A stretch of 64,000 nt of DNA, taken from positions 2,666,001 to 2,730,000 of the forward strand of contig KQ964246.1 of the NCBI GenBank assembly GCA_001566295.1. Direction: 5' to 3'. This DNA comes from Microdochium bolleyi (taxonomy: Eukaryota > Ascomycota > Sordariomycetes > Xylariales > Microdochiaceae). A program made the translations under genes and the position numbers. Each line of letters starts with the position of its first letter. Within the stretch, counting starts at the first letter, position 1. Under the pieces are notes generated by a model. The model ran no database searches. It saw nothing but the letters and a program-made list of their open reading frames with translations, and was not told where the DNA came from. This document shows, piece by piece, positions 1 to 11,858 of the stretch.

Positions 1-2067
1 GCTGCGAGCATACTGGGCGGAGTCGACCGGAGCTGTGAAGAGGCGTGTTAGTCCAAAGATCTGCAGGCCACGAGAGGGTCGTTGGAGCTTGGCGCATACT
101 TAGATGGTCTCTGACAGAGCCGGGCACAAAGGATCGTGTGAAGGTAGGCTCTCGGTGGTTCGAGGAATTGAAAGAAGATGAAAGCAGCCACGGCTCTGTC
201 TGTGGTTGGCGCGAAGGATGCGCAGAGGCGTCTGTGTCGCGATCATCCTCGCCATCTCCATGCTGAACGTGGCGGCCAATGGAGCCAGACCTGCTTCTCC
301 ACGAGGAGAACCCGATGCTCCGTCCCGTCATGGCGGACTCCTGTGCCGTTTTCCTCGATGGAGGTTGCTTCAGGATGAAGGCATCGGAGAGCAAGATTGG
401 GTTGGCGTCAGGTCGGGCTGGCTTCGAAAAGGCCCACTCTCCAGCTCGTGTCCCCTGTCGCTGGGTATCGTGATCGGTGATGCGTCGGCGGATTATGTAG
501 CAAGAGGTGGCAATTGTCGGCAGGCACGACAGCAAGCGGTCGAAATGGCTCAATTGGCTTGACAGTCACTAGGACTTGTTCTGCAACAGAGTTCGACTGG
601 ACAACGGGGCAGGCAACGCCTGCAGCGGCGAGCTAGGCACAGCACCAACTTAATACTCGACCTGGACTGCGGAGGATGACGAACTAACTGAGCGACTGGG
701 GCGAGGCGTTCCCACCCACAGTTGCATTGCAGCCGGCAGGGGTGCTCCAACGGCCAATGCAAGCACGCAAGCCCTGCAGCTCTGGGCCATCTTCCTTGCA
801 CGCGGCACGCCGTGGGCCGGCAGAGTTTGCATGTGCACGGCTGTCACGGTCTGGGCCCTGCTGCGTTGCGAAGGATCTTGGATGGTCTTCAGCCAGCTCT
901 CCTCGGCTCTCCGGCGGCGTTGTTCAGCCGCTTCTGAGTGAGTGCCCACTGCCTCCATTCCAAGTGGGTTTAACAGCTTCTCAGCTTCTGCTTATCAGTA
1001 AAGAACGTAACGCTGTTTCGTCTTTCTTTGCGCTAGCCCTGGCTCGAATGCTCCGCTTTGCTAGATCCCTGGCCCGCAGTGGGCATTCCCTGCTCCCGTC
1101 GTCTGGCTGTCTGCCCGGAAGCTCGGGAACACTTGCTCCCTAGGTGTGCCTCGTTGTCTCTATAGCACCATGCCTGCTTGGCAGGCCTGCGAAGAGCGTG
1201 ATACTGCCATCACCATGCAGCTGCTTTCATAACGACTCCAAATGTAACTTGCTTCGAGCGCGCTGGTAGTCCGAAACCGGCGATCCGTGCCGAGACATCA
1301 CGATAGTGGGGGAGGCTGAACCCCAGTGCCAACACCCAAGACATTCCGAAGCTCGTCTCGCGGCACCGTATCCTCGACAGCGTCGTGACGTTCTCTTGTC
1401 CGTACTGAATTTTGGTCTCTTGGTTTCTTGGCTTGACAGGTAACACTCGTAGTTCAGCAAACAGCATTTGGGCACCGCGACTGTGTTTCGGATGTTCCTC
1501 CTAGCCATCAAACATATGGCTGCTGCGGCTTCGACTGAGCCGAATCTCCGTGCTTTGTAGTCGCATCTGTAGTGATTGGCATCCGCGCGCAACAACTGTC
1601 GCGTGTTGATCGCGACTAGGCGCATCCTCGACCCTTACACCTCTAGAGCCTGTGTGCGGCACCTTCTGAACCTCAAGAGTCCTTTGGAGACCAACACGCC
1701 CGCAGCCACTGCCCTGACGGGAAATTTCCACCTCATGCTGCGAAAGATGGCTGTGTTCTCTCTCGCCTGCGATCGAGCCGATACGTCCGAAGCCATAGTG
1801 ACGAACCGCAACTCTGGTCGGGCTCGCTTTTCGCATAATTGCTGAACTACTCTGGTTGAGGTACTGCCGCTATGTCAATGTCAAGCGTGTGGCACCGTGT
1901 CAAACCCAGCAAGAAGAGTCTCAGTGATCTGAGGAGTCAATAATACCCTTTCGCCTGGTGGAAAAGTCCAGACGAGCTCTTTTAAGAGCTCTTGAACAGG
2001 GGCAAGCCTCGCCGTATCCAAGGTGGATTATATAACAAAACTCTTGGGTAACTCGTGACAAGCGGTC
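1..2067. other. Region without a supported gene
   Basis: About 2 kb with only short unconvincing reading frames on both strands. None shows a recognisable domain or the strong C/G third-position bias of the genes further right. A weak signal-peptide-like frame begins near 219 but lacks coding bias downstream. The right end is the 3' flank of the PSF1-like gene. Confidence 0.5.
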
Positions 2068-2855
2068 TCAACCCAGCTTCTGGAGGTAGCCCTGTGCGAT
2101 GAGGCGCTCAACATCACCTTGGCGGACATAGAACTGACTGTTCTTAGTCAAGGTGATTGCGCTAAGTCGAGGTCAGTATTTGGAAGCGGTGTTGATCAAA
2201 AAGCCTGACAAGAGGCCTGACAAAGAGGCACATCACATCGCAAGACATACCCATATTCGGTCTGGATCTCTCCAGCATCCTTCAGCACACGAACATCGAT
2301 GAACAGGTCGCGAGGTGGCTCCAGACTGCCCGTGAGGTCAATATCCGTCCATTGGCCTTTGTACGCTGCAAGTAGGTCGCTATACTGCCGAACATAGTCT
2401 TCCTCGTGCGGACTCAGACTGCTGGTGGTATTATCGCCCAGGCCTGAACCAGTCGATGCAGCCCCATCCCGCACCTGCTGGCCGGCAAGATCGACCACAT
2501 CAGAGCCCTTCCAAACGAGCTCTTCAAGCCTATCTGTCCGTGTCCTATGGTAGGCGAGAAGACATCGCTTATTTCGTCTCATGGCAAGATGGTTCACGAG
2601 CAGTGTACACGCTGTGGCTTGGTCTCGGCTAGGATCGAACGACCCCTGGAATGGCTCGAGAAGGCTGTTGACATCCTTGTCGAGGTCTCGAACCTCTCTG
2701 GTCACTGCGCGGACGACCTCCGTCTGGTAAGGCGGCAGGTGTGTCAGATTTTGCATGCGCTTTGCATTTTGCACCTTTGACACGTTAGATACTGAGAGTA
2801 ACCTGTACAGAGTTGGTGGGGTACTCACGAGCTTGTTGCCAAGATCTCCGTACAT
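2068..2855 (-). CDS. PSF1: GINS complex subunit Psf1
   Basis: GINS is the Psf1-Psf2-Psf3-Sld5 tetramer that joins Cdc45 and MCM2-7 to form the replicative helicase in the nucleus. I read three exons on the minus strand: 2829-2855, 2251-2774 and 2068-2161, giving 214 residues (yeast and fission yeast Psf1 are about 200-210). The ATG at 2855 starts MYGDLGNKL. Intron 1 (54 nt, GTGAGT donor) keeps frame and would otherwise be read through. Intron 2 has a GTATGT donor at 2250. Hallmarks are LTHLPPY, the RRNKRCLLAYHRTR segment, the LAAYKGQWTDIDLTG core and FIDVRVL near the end of exon 2. The last exon carries the small C-terminal domain (TKNSQFYVRQGDVERLI). It is divergent from the purine gene to its right, 634 bp away. 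Identification is confident; the exon edges are inferred. Confidence 0.9.
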
Positions 2856-3489
2856 GTTGTAGGCGGTAATGCGTGGGCGTAGCTTTGGGAGTCGATTTCG
2901 AAGAAGGCCTTAGCAGCTTAAGCTTGATCTCTGAGCGCGGAGTAGTGCCAGGTTGACCTCCCCGTTCAATACAAAGCAAAATTGGTTGTGGTCGTTACAG
3001 ACGTCACACCAGCTCTTGATCTTTGACGCGCCTGACCGCGTCGTCCTGAGCTAGGATGTTACGTAATGGCGCTCGGCTCAGGCCGGCCGCCGAAGTTCGG
3101 CATGAGGGGTCAAAAGTCTGCCCCGCAGGTCCAGAAAAAAATGACGGACACTCAACCGTGCCGCTGTGAAGCGCGGGACCTTTGGCACATTTAGAAACGG
3201 ACTATGACACAGTATGTATGGCCGGGTTACTGCGCTATCCTTTTCCTCCATAGTCCCAAGCATCTATGTCATGGGCACTCTGATTCGTCGCCTTAGCCAA
3301 GCTTGAACCTAGACCCTGCCGAACGACGTCCTGACGCTCAAAATCTCTGGTTGACAGCTCTCGCTTCTTCCTTTACTGCTATGTAGATGGTAGTCCAGTG
3401 TTCAACCCCAACTTCCAGCGAACCGCCACGACCGCCCTTCGACACAATCGTATCACTTGTGCATTGGTAGCTCAAGCAATCAGCTCAAG
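2856..3489. promoter_or_regulatory. Divergent intergenic region between PSF1 and the purine gene
   Basis: These 634 bases must hold both promoters and both 5' leaders. I see no convincing TATA box or Gcn4-type (TGASTCA) site. The part nearest the purine gene contains two upstream ATGs, described in a separate entry. Confidence 0.5.
3381..3470 (+). other. Upstream ORFs in the probable leader of the purine gene
   Basis: An ATG at 3381 is followed directly by TAG, a minimal start-stop element. A second ATG at 3387 opens a 27-codon frame ending with TAG at 3468-3470, 19 bases before the main ATG at 3490. If the transcript starts upstream of 3381, ribosomes meet both before the enzyme start. The transcription start is unknown, so this is a candidate translational control element only. 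Confidence 0.4.
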
Positions 3490-5454
3490 ATGTCGGCCGC
3501 ACAGAAGATCGCAATCGTCTCTGTCTATGACAAGACGGGCCTGCTGGACCTGGCTAAGGGCCTTGTCCAGCAGTCTGTCCGGATCCTCGCCTCGGGAGGC
3601 ACTGCCAAGATGATCAGAGAGTCTGGCTTCCCCGTCGAGTAGGTTTCGACCACAACAAACCATCACATGGAAGACGCATAGGCTGATTTAGCTTTCTCAC
3701 AGGGACATCTCTGCCATCACCAAGGCTCCCGAGATGCTCGGTGGCCGAGTCAAGACCCTCCACCCGGCCGTCCACGCTGGTATTCTCGCCCGCAACCTGG
3801 GCACCGACGAGAAGGATCTCGCCGAGCAGAGCATTGACAAGGTCGACTTTGTCATTTGCAACCTCTACCCCTTCAAGGAGACCGTCGCCAAGCCCAACGT
3901 CACCGTCCCGGAGGCCGTTGAGGAGATCGACATTGGCGGCGTCACCCTCATCCGCGCCGCTGCTAAGAACCACGCTCGCGTGACCATCCTCAGCGACCCG
4001 AATGACTATGCCGAGTTCCTCAAGGAGCTCGAGAGCGGCGAGATCAAGGAGGAGAGCCGCCAGCGGTATGCCCTCAAGGCTTTCGAGCACACTGCCGACT
4101 ACGATACCAACATCTCTGGATTCTTCCGCTCCAAATACGCCGGCGAGGGTAAGCAGCACCTTGCTCTCCGCTACGGCGCCAATCCCCACCAGAAGCCTGC
4201 GGCCGCGTACACCACCAACGGCTCGATCCCATTCAAGGTCCTCAGCGGAGCCCCCGGATACATCAACCTGCTTGATGCTCTCAACAGCTGGCCTCTGGTC
4301 AAGGAGCTCAAGGCCGCGCTCGGCAAGCCCGCTGCCGCCAGCTTCAAGCACGTCTCTCCCGCCGGTGCTGCCATTGGCGTCCCTCTGTCCGCCGAGGAGC
4401 GCAAGGTCTACTTCGTTGACGACATCGAGGGCATCGAGACCTCAGGCCTCGCCCAGGCGTACGCCCGTGCCCGTGGCGCCGACCGCATGAGCAGCTTCGG
4501 TGACATGATCGCCCTCAGCGACATCGTCGACGTCCCCACCGCGAGCATCATCTCCAAGGAGGTGTCGGATGGTGTGATCGCTCCCGGCTACGAGCCCGCC
4601 GCTTTGGAGATCCTCAAGAAGAAGAAGGGCGGCAAGTACCTCGTCCTCGAGATGGATCCCGAGTACCAGCCCGACCCCATCGAGACGCGGACCGTCTACG
4701 GCATCAACTTGACCCAGCACCGCAACGACGTTGAGATCTCGCCCGCGACCTTCAACCGCACCGTCACACCCAAGGACTTCGCCCTGCCCGAGTCCGCGGC
4801 GCGCGACCTGACCGTCGCCACCATCGCGCTCAAGTACACCCAGAGCAACTCTGTCTGCTACGCCAAGAACGGCCAGGTCGTCGGCCTCGGCGCGGGCCAG
4901 CAGTCCCGCATCCACTGCACCCGCCTCGCTGGCGACAAGGCCGACAATTTGTGGCTGCGCTTCCACCCGCGCGTGCTAAGCATCAAGTGGAAGAAGGGCA
5001 CCAAGCGGCCCGACAAGAGCAACGCCATCGACCTGCTCGTCAGTGGCGAGCTGCCCAAGTCCGGCCCCGAGCGCGACCAGTTCGAGGCCGTCTTCGAAGA
5101 GGTCCCTGCCGCCTTCACCGAGGAGGAGCGCAACGACTGGCTCAACAAGCAGACCGACGTTGCCGTGTCCAGTGATGCCTTTGTGAGTGGTTCTACGCAA
5201 TCATTTGACGTGAAATATCACAACCTGGACATTCTTGGGTCATGAAACAGCCCTCCTCATAACTCTTCAGAAGCTAACAGCCATCTCTTCCATCGTAGTT
5301 CCCCTTCATCGACAACGTCTACCGCGCCGCCCGCTCTGGCGTCAAGTACATCGCGGCGCCTGGCGGCAGCCAGAACGACTCAGCCGTATATGAGACCGCC
5401 GAGAAGCTCAATATTGTCGTTGTCGAGCAGAAGATTCGTCTATTCCACCACTAA
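3490..5454 (+). CDS. ADE17: Bifunctional AICAR transformylase/IMP cyclohydrolase
   Basis: Catalyses the last two steps of de novo purine synthesis: formylation of AICAR by 10-formyl-THF, then ring closure to IMP, in the cytosol. Three exons: 3490-3638, 3703-5182 and 5299-5454, giving 594 residues (yeast Ade17 is 592). The ATG at 3490 starts MSAAQKIAIVSVYDKTG, the usual N-terminus of the MGS-like cyclohydrolase domain. LGGRVKTLHPAVHAGIL lies at about 62-78. The transformylase domain follows, with the SFKHVSPAGAA motif, whose Lys-His pair falls at about 265-266, matching the catalytic pair of the human enzyme. The last exon encodes the conserved FPFIDNV and GVKYIAAPGGS tail. Introns start GTAGGT and GTGAGT. 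The second intron (116 nt) lies close to the 3' end, and without splicing the frame stops early at 5245. Confidence 0.95.
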
Positions 5455-6104
5455 AACAAGAGTAAATATGATGAATACAACATCAAAAGGATAAGGATTT
5501 GGTTTCAACACAGAGTATGCTGCAAATGGGTCACGGATGGGGAAAGGCACAGACGAAGATCAACAGTCCAGTTGCAACGGAGAGAGAGAGAGAGGATGCA
5601 TCGATACCCGCAAGCGATGTAAGGTATATAGGAAAATCAGTTGGGTGACAATGTGAAATCGCTGTTCAGTGTCGAAGGATCTACGTTGGGATCTTGATTG
5701 GGATGAGTAAGGTAATCAGGCCACAACGAGAGCTCACGGCTCGGCTGCTGGTTCGTAAGGGTTAGGTTTCTCAACTCGACCGTGCTTTGACACCGTAAAG
5801 TCTGTCCCCGTGCTCTATGGTGCCATCTTGCGAGTGCTGTCTCGCCATGGTCACTGAGCCGACAATCACAAGGTCTTCATCTGCGAAATTTGGTCGGGCA
5901 TCGCGGAGCATCGATTTCTTTTTACTTTTTGTTTGTCTATCTGACGTCTCTTGGACTCCTCCGAGACTGTCAAGGAGCTAGCAGTCGCAGCATCCCGACT
6001 GACCTCGCCGGGGTATTCTCATCAAACGGGTCATGCCTCTAAATTCGTGAATCATGCTGAAGATTGTCCGATAAAATATTTCGAATTGGCAATCGAGCAC
6101 AAGC
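5455..6104. other. Convergent 3' flank with GA microsatellite
   Basis: 650 bases between the 3' ends of the purine gene and the eEF1B-beta gene. It holds both terminator regions and a short (GA)n tract at about 5580-5595. No gene is visible. Confidence 0.6.
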
Positions 6105-7366
6105 TTACAGCTTCTGCATGGCGACAACGTCGGAGGACTGGACATAGTCCTCGAACTCGGCGATCTGGTCCTGGAGCTCATCGAGAGAGACCTTCTCGTC
6201 CTCGACGACGAGGTTGATCTGGAGCTTGCGAACACCGTAGCCGACAGGGACAAGCTTGGAGGCACCCCAGACGAGACCGTCCTTCTCGATAGAGCGGACG
6301 GAGGCCTCGAGAGCGGCCATGTCGGTCTCATCATCTGTGGAGAAGTGGTTAATACACGGTGCTACAATGCGCTGCTTCGAAGGATTGAACTTACCCCAAG
6401 GCTTGACATCCAAGGTGACGACGGACTTGGCGGCAAGCTTGGGCTTGGCGGCCTTCTTCTCCTTGTAGGCGGCGAGGCGCTCCTCACGAATGCGGACGGC
6501 CTCAGGGTCCTCCTCCTCGTCGCTGCCGAACAAGTCGACATCGTCGTCGTCCTCAGCAGCAGGGGCGTCGGCGGGAGCCTTGGCGGGGTTCACGGTGACC
6601 TCAGCGACCTCAGGGCCGTAGACGGTGTAGGGCTTGGAGGCATCGCCGGGGAGAGTGGCGAACTCGTCCTCGAAAGAGGCAATGTGCTTGTACCACCGGG
6701 CAGCGGCGGGGTACTTGGTGGCGTCAGGGGACGAAGAGAGGGCCTTGAAGGTAGCAACATCGGCCTGCGAGGGAGCGTAGCTGGGAGAGAGAGGTCAGCG
6801 TTGAACTTGGCAACAGTCCATGGGCCACGCAATGCCGCCACCCAGCCGAGTTGAGTGATGCGCCGCAAAACAATCAAAAATTGAATGAAATATATCAGAG
6901 TTGCACAGAGTGCTTTGTTCTTGTCCTCAAGTGCAGGGTCTTAAGCTGCTCGGAAACACGGACCAAGTTTCTCATCATCTTAGGGAAGGGGTACAGTCGG
7001 GTGACTTGGGTTTCAGGGGAGAGGGCTGCGTGTTGTTTGGCTTTCGGGGTGTTGCGGGGCAATTGATCGGGGATGCGACGAGGCGACGGCGTCATGGCGA
7101 GGAGAAGGCTTACCCGTTGATGTAGGAGCGGGTGTTAACCCAGCTGTTGAGCACTGCAAGAGAAGACGAGTTAGCAGGCAGTTTTTGCAGCTCGTGGATG
7201 TCTGTCGCGTTGGAGGCATTGCCGCGGGGTTACTTGTTGTCGCCACGAGTTGTGGACAAACATCAAAAGAACCGCAGTGGCGAGGAGGGACATCCAAACG
7301 GCGAGGGGCAAGGATGATTTACTTACCGGCAGCGCCGGCGTCGGTGAGGAGATCGGTGAAACCCAT
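6105..7366 (-). CDS. EFB1: Translation elongation factor eEF1B subunit beta (EF-1 beta)
   Basis: Guanine nucleotide exchange factor that reloads eEF1A with GTP during elongation. Four exons on the minus strand: 7327-7366, 7114-7153, 6395-6780 and 6105-6334, giving 231 residues, normal for fungal eEF1B-beta. It starts MGFTDLLTDAGAA and continues VLNSWVNTRSYINGYAPS, the GST-C-like N-terminal part. An acidic linker (DDDDVDLFGSDEEEDPEA) follows, then the catalytic EF1-GNE domain with SVVTLDVKPWDDETDM, EASVRSIEKDGLVWGASKL and the C-terminal EFEDYVQSSDVVAMQKL. The first two coding exons are only 40 nt each. The third intron (60 nt) is a multiple of three and reads through without a stop, so a naive ORF includes about 20 spurious residues. 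Coding bias is very strong, as expected for a highly expressed gene. Confidence 0.95.
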
Positions 7367-8555
7367 TGTGAATAGTAGACGTCGTCGTGAGGTGAAGTCT
7401 TGTGTGTGGGGGACGGAAGAGAAGAGGTCTGGGAGAAGAGAAGTCGCGGAGGGGAGAGAAGAAAGTGTGAGTCGAGGTGGGCTGGCCTTCCCAAGGTGGG
7501 GTAGCATGACATTTTTTTCGAGGGGTTCTTGCCCAAGGCTTCATGTCGCCTCAGGCGCCAAAGCGGGCCAGGCCTGGCCTAAGCAACCCGGGCGGACTGG
7601 CATGAGCTCGGTGCCAGAAAGGCACCAGCACACATGCACCACCGCCGGCCGCGCTATTGGTTGGCAGGCCATCCATCGCCTTGCCTGCTCAGGACCGGGA
7701 CAGCGTATGGAGACACGCGCGTCCAGAGACTGCGCTTGCTGTGCTCAGCTGCGCCTGCACGACTGCGAAGTCATGCTGCCTGTCGGCGGAACGGGATGTT
7801 GAAAGGGTGACTATGCGATTGTGCTGTTTGCACAGCTGCGCGCACAAGAAGAGCTCACATCTTGGCTGCAAGAGGGCGACCGTTGATGCGCGGAGAGCGG
7901 CCTCAGACGCGACAAAAAAGGTACTAGAGAATCAGCAAAAAAGACAAAGCCTGCCAAAGTTGCGACAGATTTTATGGTGGAGACGCACGGACTCCCGTTC
8001 ACTGTGTCTGGGAAAAGGGTCACTCATTTCCGTGTCTTCAAGGTCGCCCTGGTCAGTGCTCCTGTCCCTCGGCAGCGTGAGACACTGTGCGGGCACGTCG
8101 CCGAGCACAGAGTCCACAAGACTGGTACGTACCGTGGCAGCAAAATCATTGGACGTAATCAGTCGAATTCTGTTATACAGGAGGATAGTCAAAACATCCA
8201 CGATCTACACCCGTGGACACCTGAGCTACCTATAAGAGTACCCATGGTTTAAGGAGTACCTCTGTCGATGCTTTTATGTGGAGCCCTGGGACCGATAAGA
8301 TAAGGCGTCTGGCGATCTCACAGACTCTCACTAGGGCCGTTTTAGCTAGACACGGCAAACTACACTGCACCCATGCAGCGAACGTCCTAGAAAGCTCGAG
8401 ATTGGTCGATTAGCATTCCACATCCGCCGAGAAGCATCTGGTAGTTGGGGTTGTGATGAATACCATGATTCGATCTCGGCTTATTTATTGATGGCGTTTG
8501 TCCTCCTCAGCCCTTCTCTCTGAGCCTTTCAACTCTTTCGGCCCCAGAGACTACA
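7367..8555. promoter_or_regulatory. Divergent intergenic region between eEF1B-beta and HSP78
   Basis: About 1.2 kb holding two divergent promoters. A pyrimidine-rich tract (on the minus strand) lies just upstream of the eEF1B-beta ATG, common in highly expressed fungal genes. Near HSP78 there is an inverted CCAAT box (ATTGG, about 8401-8405) and only a degenerate heat-shock-element-like string (AGAAAGCTCGAGATT, 8389-8403). I do not see a perfect GAA/TTC triplet array. No further gene is supported. Confidence 0.45.
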
Positions 8556-10979
8556 ATGCTACCACGAAGACAACTACTCACAACCGCTCGGCGGGTGACC
8601 CGAGTCACACCTTCGTCACTGTCAAGGCTCAGTGCACGCCCAACTCCAGCATCAAGAGCATTCATACTCGGCGCAACTAACACCCTTTCTCGCCAACTTC
8701 CTACAACACTCACCCTCTCTAGAGGATATGCAAATGGCCGGCCCCACCCACCCGGAGGCACCCATCGCATGGATCTCGGCGGCGAGCCCGAGAAGCCCGC
8801 CTTGGAACAGTTCGGCATTGACCTGACCGCCAGGGCCCGCGATGGCAAGCTCGACCCGGTCATTGGCAGGGATGCTGAGATCCAACGCACCATCCAGGTT
8901 CTCTCAAGACGGACCAAGAACAACCCGATTCTGACAGGTGCAGCCGGTGTTGGAAAGACTGCCGTTGCCGAGGGTCTGGCACTCCGCATAGTCCAAGGAA
9001 ATGTCCCGGAAAGCATCAAGAACAAGAAGGTCATCTCGTTAGACCTTGGATCTCTCATCGCCGGCGCCAAGTACCGCGGTGATTTTGAGGAAAGACTGAA
9101 GAAAGTCCTGAACGAAGTCCAAAAGGCAGAGGGCCAGGTCATCCTCTTCATCGATGAGATCCACACCCTACTTGGCCTGGGCAAGGCCGAAGGCTCCATC
9201 GATGCTTCAAACCTGCTCAAGCCCGCACTGGCTCGAGGCGAACTCCAGTGCTGCGGTGCCACGACCCTTGCAGAGTACCGTCTGATCGAGAAGGACGTCG
9301 CCCTTGCTCGTCGATTCCAGCCCATCCTACTCGATGAGCCATCCGTGGAAGACACCATCAGCATCTTGCGAGGCATCAAGGAGAAGTACGAGGTACACCA
9401 TGGTGTCAGAATCACCGACGGAGCCCTCGTGGCCGCCGCGTCCTACTCCAACCGCTACATCACGGACCGTTTCCTGCCTGACAAGGCAATAGACCTCATG
9501 GACGAGGCGGCCAGCTCTCTCCGCCTGCAACAGGAGAGCAAGCCAGAGGCCATCATGCGTCTTGACCAGAAAATTATGACGATTCAGATCGAGCTCGAGA
9601 GTCTTAGAAAAGAGAAGGACGTTGCGAGCCGCGAGCGCCGCGAGAAGCTCGAGGCGGATTTGGCCAAATACCAGGAAGAGGCCAAAGTTCTGACGGAGCG
9701 GTGGGATAAGGAGAGGAGCGAGATCGAGGGGCTCAAGAAGGTGCAAGAGGACCTCGACAAGGCGAGATCGGAGCTCGAGGTAGCTCAGCGGACGGGCAAC
9801 TTTGCACGTGCTTCTGAGCTGCGCTTTGGCGTAATTCCCAGCCTGGAGCAGAAGCTGCCAAAGGATGGCGAGGAGCAGCCAGAAAGCCAAGGCCCCGACA
9901 CCTTGCTGCACGACTCCGTCACGGCCGATGACATCGCCACCGTCGTCTCAAGAGTTACCGGCATCCCCGTCACAAAGCTCACGTCTGGTCATGTCGAGAA
10001 GTTGATCCATATGGAGGACGCCCTGCGCAACTCTATCCGAGGCCAAGACGAGGCCCTGAAGGCAGTCGCAAACGTCGTCAGGCTGCAGCGCGCTGGTCTC
10101 AGCGATGATCACCGGCCCCTGGCCTCGCTGTTCATGGCGGGACCGACTGGTGTTGGAAAGACCCTGCTGGCGAAGAAGCTCGCCGAGTTCCTCTTCTCCA
10201 CCGAGTCGGCCGTTGTCCGGTTTGACATGAGCGAGTTCCAGGAGAAGCACACGATCTCCCGCCTGATTGGTGCGCCCGCGGGCTACGTCGGCTACGAAGA
10301 CTCCGGGCAGCTTACCGAGGCCGTGAGACGGAAGCCCTACGCCGTTTTGCTGCTCGACGAGTTCGAAAAGGCCCACCGCGACATCTCGGCGCTGCTCCTG
10401 CAAGTCCTCGACGACGGCTTCTTGACCGATTCGCAGGGCCACAAGGTCGACTTCCGCAACACCATCATCATCCTGACCTCAAACCTCGGCGCCGATATCC
10501 TGGTCGGCGCGAACCCGAACCACCCTTACCAGGAGACCCCCGACGGCGAGATCAGCCCAGACGTGCGCAAGGCCGTGCTCGACGTCGTGTCCAACAACTA
10601 CGCGCCCGAGTTCCTCAACCGCATTGACAGCTTCATCCTCTTCAAGCGGCTTTCCACGTCCGCGATGCGCGACATTGTAGACATCCGCCTGCGCGAGCTC
10701 CAGGGCCGCCTTGACGACCGGCGCATCACGCTCGACGTCGGCGACGACGTGCGCGTGTGGCTCGCGGAGCGCGGGTACGACCCCAAGTTTGGCGCCCGCC
10801 CGCTCAATCGCCTCATCACGAACGAGATTAGCAACGGGCTCGCCGACAAGATCATCCGCGGCGAGATCAGGAGCGGCGACCACGTCTCGGCCAAGATCAA
10901 GGCCGATGGAGACGGGCTCGAGGTGCTCGTGCAGCCGAGCGCTGCGTCATCGTCGGCCTCAGAACCTGAAAAGAAGTAG
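8556..10979 (+). CDS. HSP78: Mitochondrial Hsp78, ClpB-type disaggregase
   Basis: AAA+ chaperone of the mitochondrial matrix that, with Hsp70, dissolves protein aggregates. A single exon encodes 807 residues (yeast Hsp78 is 811). The N-terminus is rich in Arg/Ser/Thr with no acidic residues up to RGYANG, a typical matrix presequence. It then enters ALEQFGIDLTARARDGKLDP, so the bacterial ClpB N-domain is absent, as in known Hsp78. AAA-1 has Walker A GAAGVGKT (128-135) and Walker B VILFIDEIH (195-203). A coiled-coil middle domain spans about 330-440. AAA-2 has GPTGVGKT near 528-535 and VLLLDEFEKAH, followed by the C-terminal small domain (FGARPLNRLI). The ATG at 8556 is the first in frame before the presequence. 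No introns, which suits a stress-induced gene. Confidence 0.95.
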   Translation: MLPRRQLLTTARRVTRVTPSSLSRLSARPTPASRAFILGATNTLSRQLPTTLTLSRGYANGRPHPPGGTHRMDLGGEPEKPALEQFGIDLTARARDGKLDPVIGRDAEIQRTIQVLSRRTKNNPILTGAAGVGKTAVAEGLALRIVQGNVPESIKNKKVISLDLGSLIAGAKYRGDFEERLKKVLNEVQKAEGQVILFIDEIHTLLGLGKAEGSIDASNLLKPALARGELQCCGATTLAEYRLIEKDVALARRFQPILLDEPSVEDTISILRGIKEKYEVHHGVRITDGALVAAASYSNRYITDRFLPDKAIDLMDEAASSLRLQQESKPEAIMRLDQKIMTIQIELESLRKEKDVASRERREKLEADLAKYQEEAKVLTERWDKERSEIEGLKKVQEDLDKARSELEVAQRTGNFARASELRFGVIPSLEQKLPKDGEEQPESQGPDTLLHDSVTADDIATVVSRVTGIPVTKLTSGHVEKLIHMEDALRNSIRGQDEALKAVANVVRLQRAGLSDDHRPLASLFMAGPTGVGKTLLAKKLAEFLFSTESAVVRFDMSEFQEKHTISRLIGAPAGYVGYEDSGQLTEAVRRKPYAVLLLDEFEKAHRDISALLLQVLDDGFLTDSQGHKVDFRNTIIILTSNLGADILVGANPNHPYQETPDGEISPDVRKAVLDVVSNNYAPEFLNRIDSFILFKRLSTSAMRDIVDIRLRELQGRLDDRRITLDVGDDVRVWLAERGYDPKFGARPLNRLITNEISNGLADKIIRGEIRSGDHVSAKIKADGDGLEVLVQPSAASSSASEPEKK

Positions 10980-11858
10980 GCCTTTGTCTACGTTCCTCCT
11001 TCGTTGTACAGAACGCCCTTACCAAGTTGAACACGGGCACTTATCGCACATAGTTTATTTTTTCTTTCCTTTCTTTCTTTCCTGCATTTACGACGACATG
11101 ACTTTGTAACACCACGAGGCATTGAAGCAGTACTATCATCTTTTGAAAATAATAGCACGACACTTACGAAGCAAGAAATATACCCACTCATAACACATCA
11201 GAGCGACTACCCTCAGCATGTCTGACAGCCTGTCGTGATGCACTCATCATGTAATACGGACAAGAGGTAGGTGCCCCAAGCCAAAACGAGCCAGCCGTGA
11301 GTGAGCTAGATTTATGCTTGGTCCTCCAATTCACACCAAGATAAATTACTTCCACAGTCAATTGACCCACACGTACGTCGCTGCTTATTCTCGTTATGCC
11401 TGTGTGAAATATATACGGCTTGAAATTGGCCAATACGACCATGTTGCATGGCTCCCTGTATATATTCCTGTATCCAAACCCAGACCTGAGTCTACCAAAA
11501 TGTAAAAACGCACCGTTGACCTATCCATATGAACCCGTCCTCATCAAGACGTGACGTGACGCGCGCGATACCGCCGCACTCGCGTCCAGAGTATCATAGC
11601 GAGTGTTGTTAAAAACTAAATCAAAAAGAGCCACCACTGCACAATATACTCCTCTGTCCCTCAAAATAACCTTTGAGTTTCTCCAAAGTATCCACGTGCC
11701 CAAGGATAACCGGAAACCTCCCTCTCCTCCCACCAATACGGAAGCAATCATGTTCATCTGCGTGACGCGTGACAAAGCTCGTGTAGAGCGATCCGAGGAT
11801 AAATAAATACGCCGACGCGCCTGGAGAAGACAACAGAAACGTTCACACCCCGCAACGT
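10980..11858. other. Convergent 3' flanks
   Basis: About 880 bases between the HSP78 stop and the stop of the large minus-strand gene. A T/C-rich tract lies at about 11053-11082, plausibly part of the HSP78 3' end. The DNA is more AT-rich than the coding regions and has no supported gene. Confidence 0.55.

Noticed and set aside
219..562. Frame with signal-peptide-like start (MRRGVCVAIILAISMLNVAA)
   Set aside because: Only the first 25 codons look biased. The remainder has no coding character and no stop-removing intron is obvious.
8389..8403. Heat-shock element upstream of HSP78
   Set aside because: Only one of three 5-bp units matches GAA/TTC exactly; too degenerate to call as a regulatory site.
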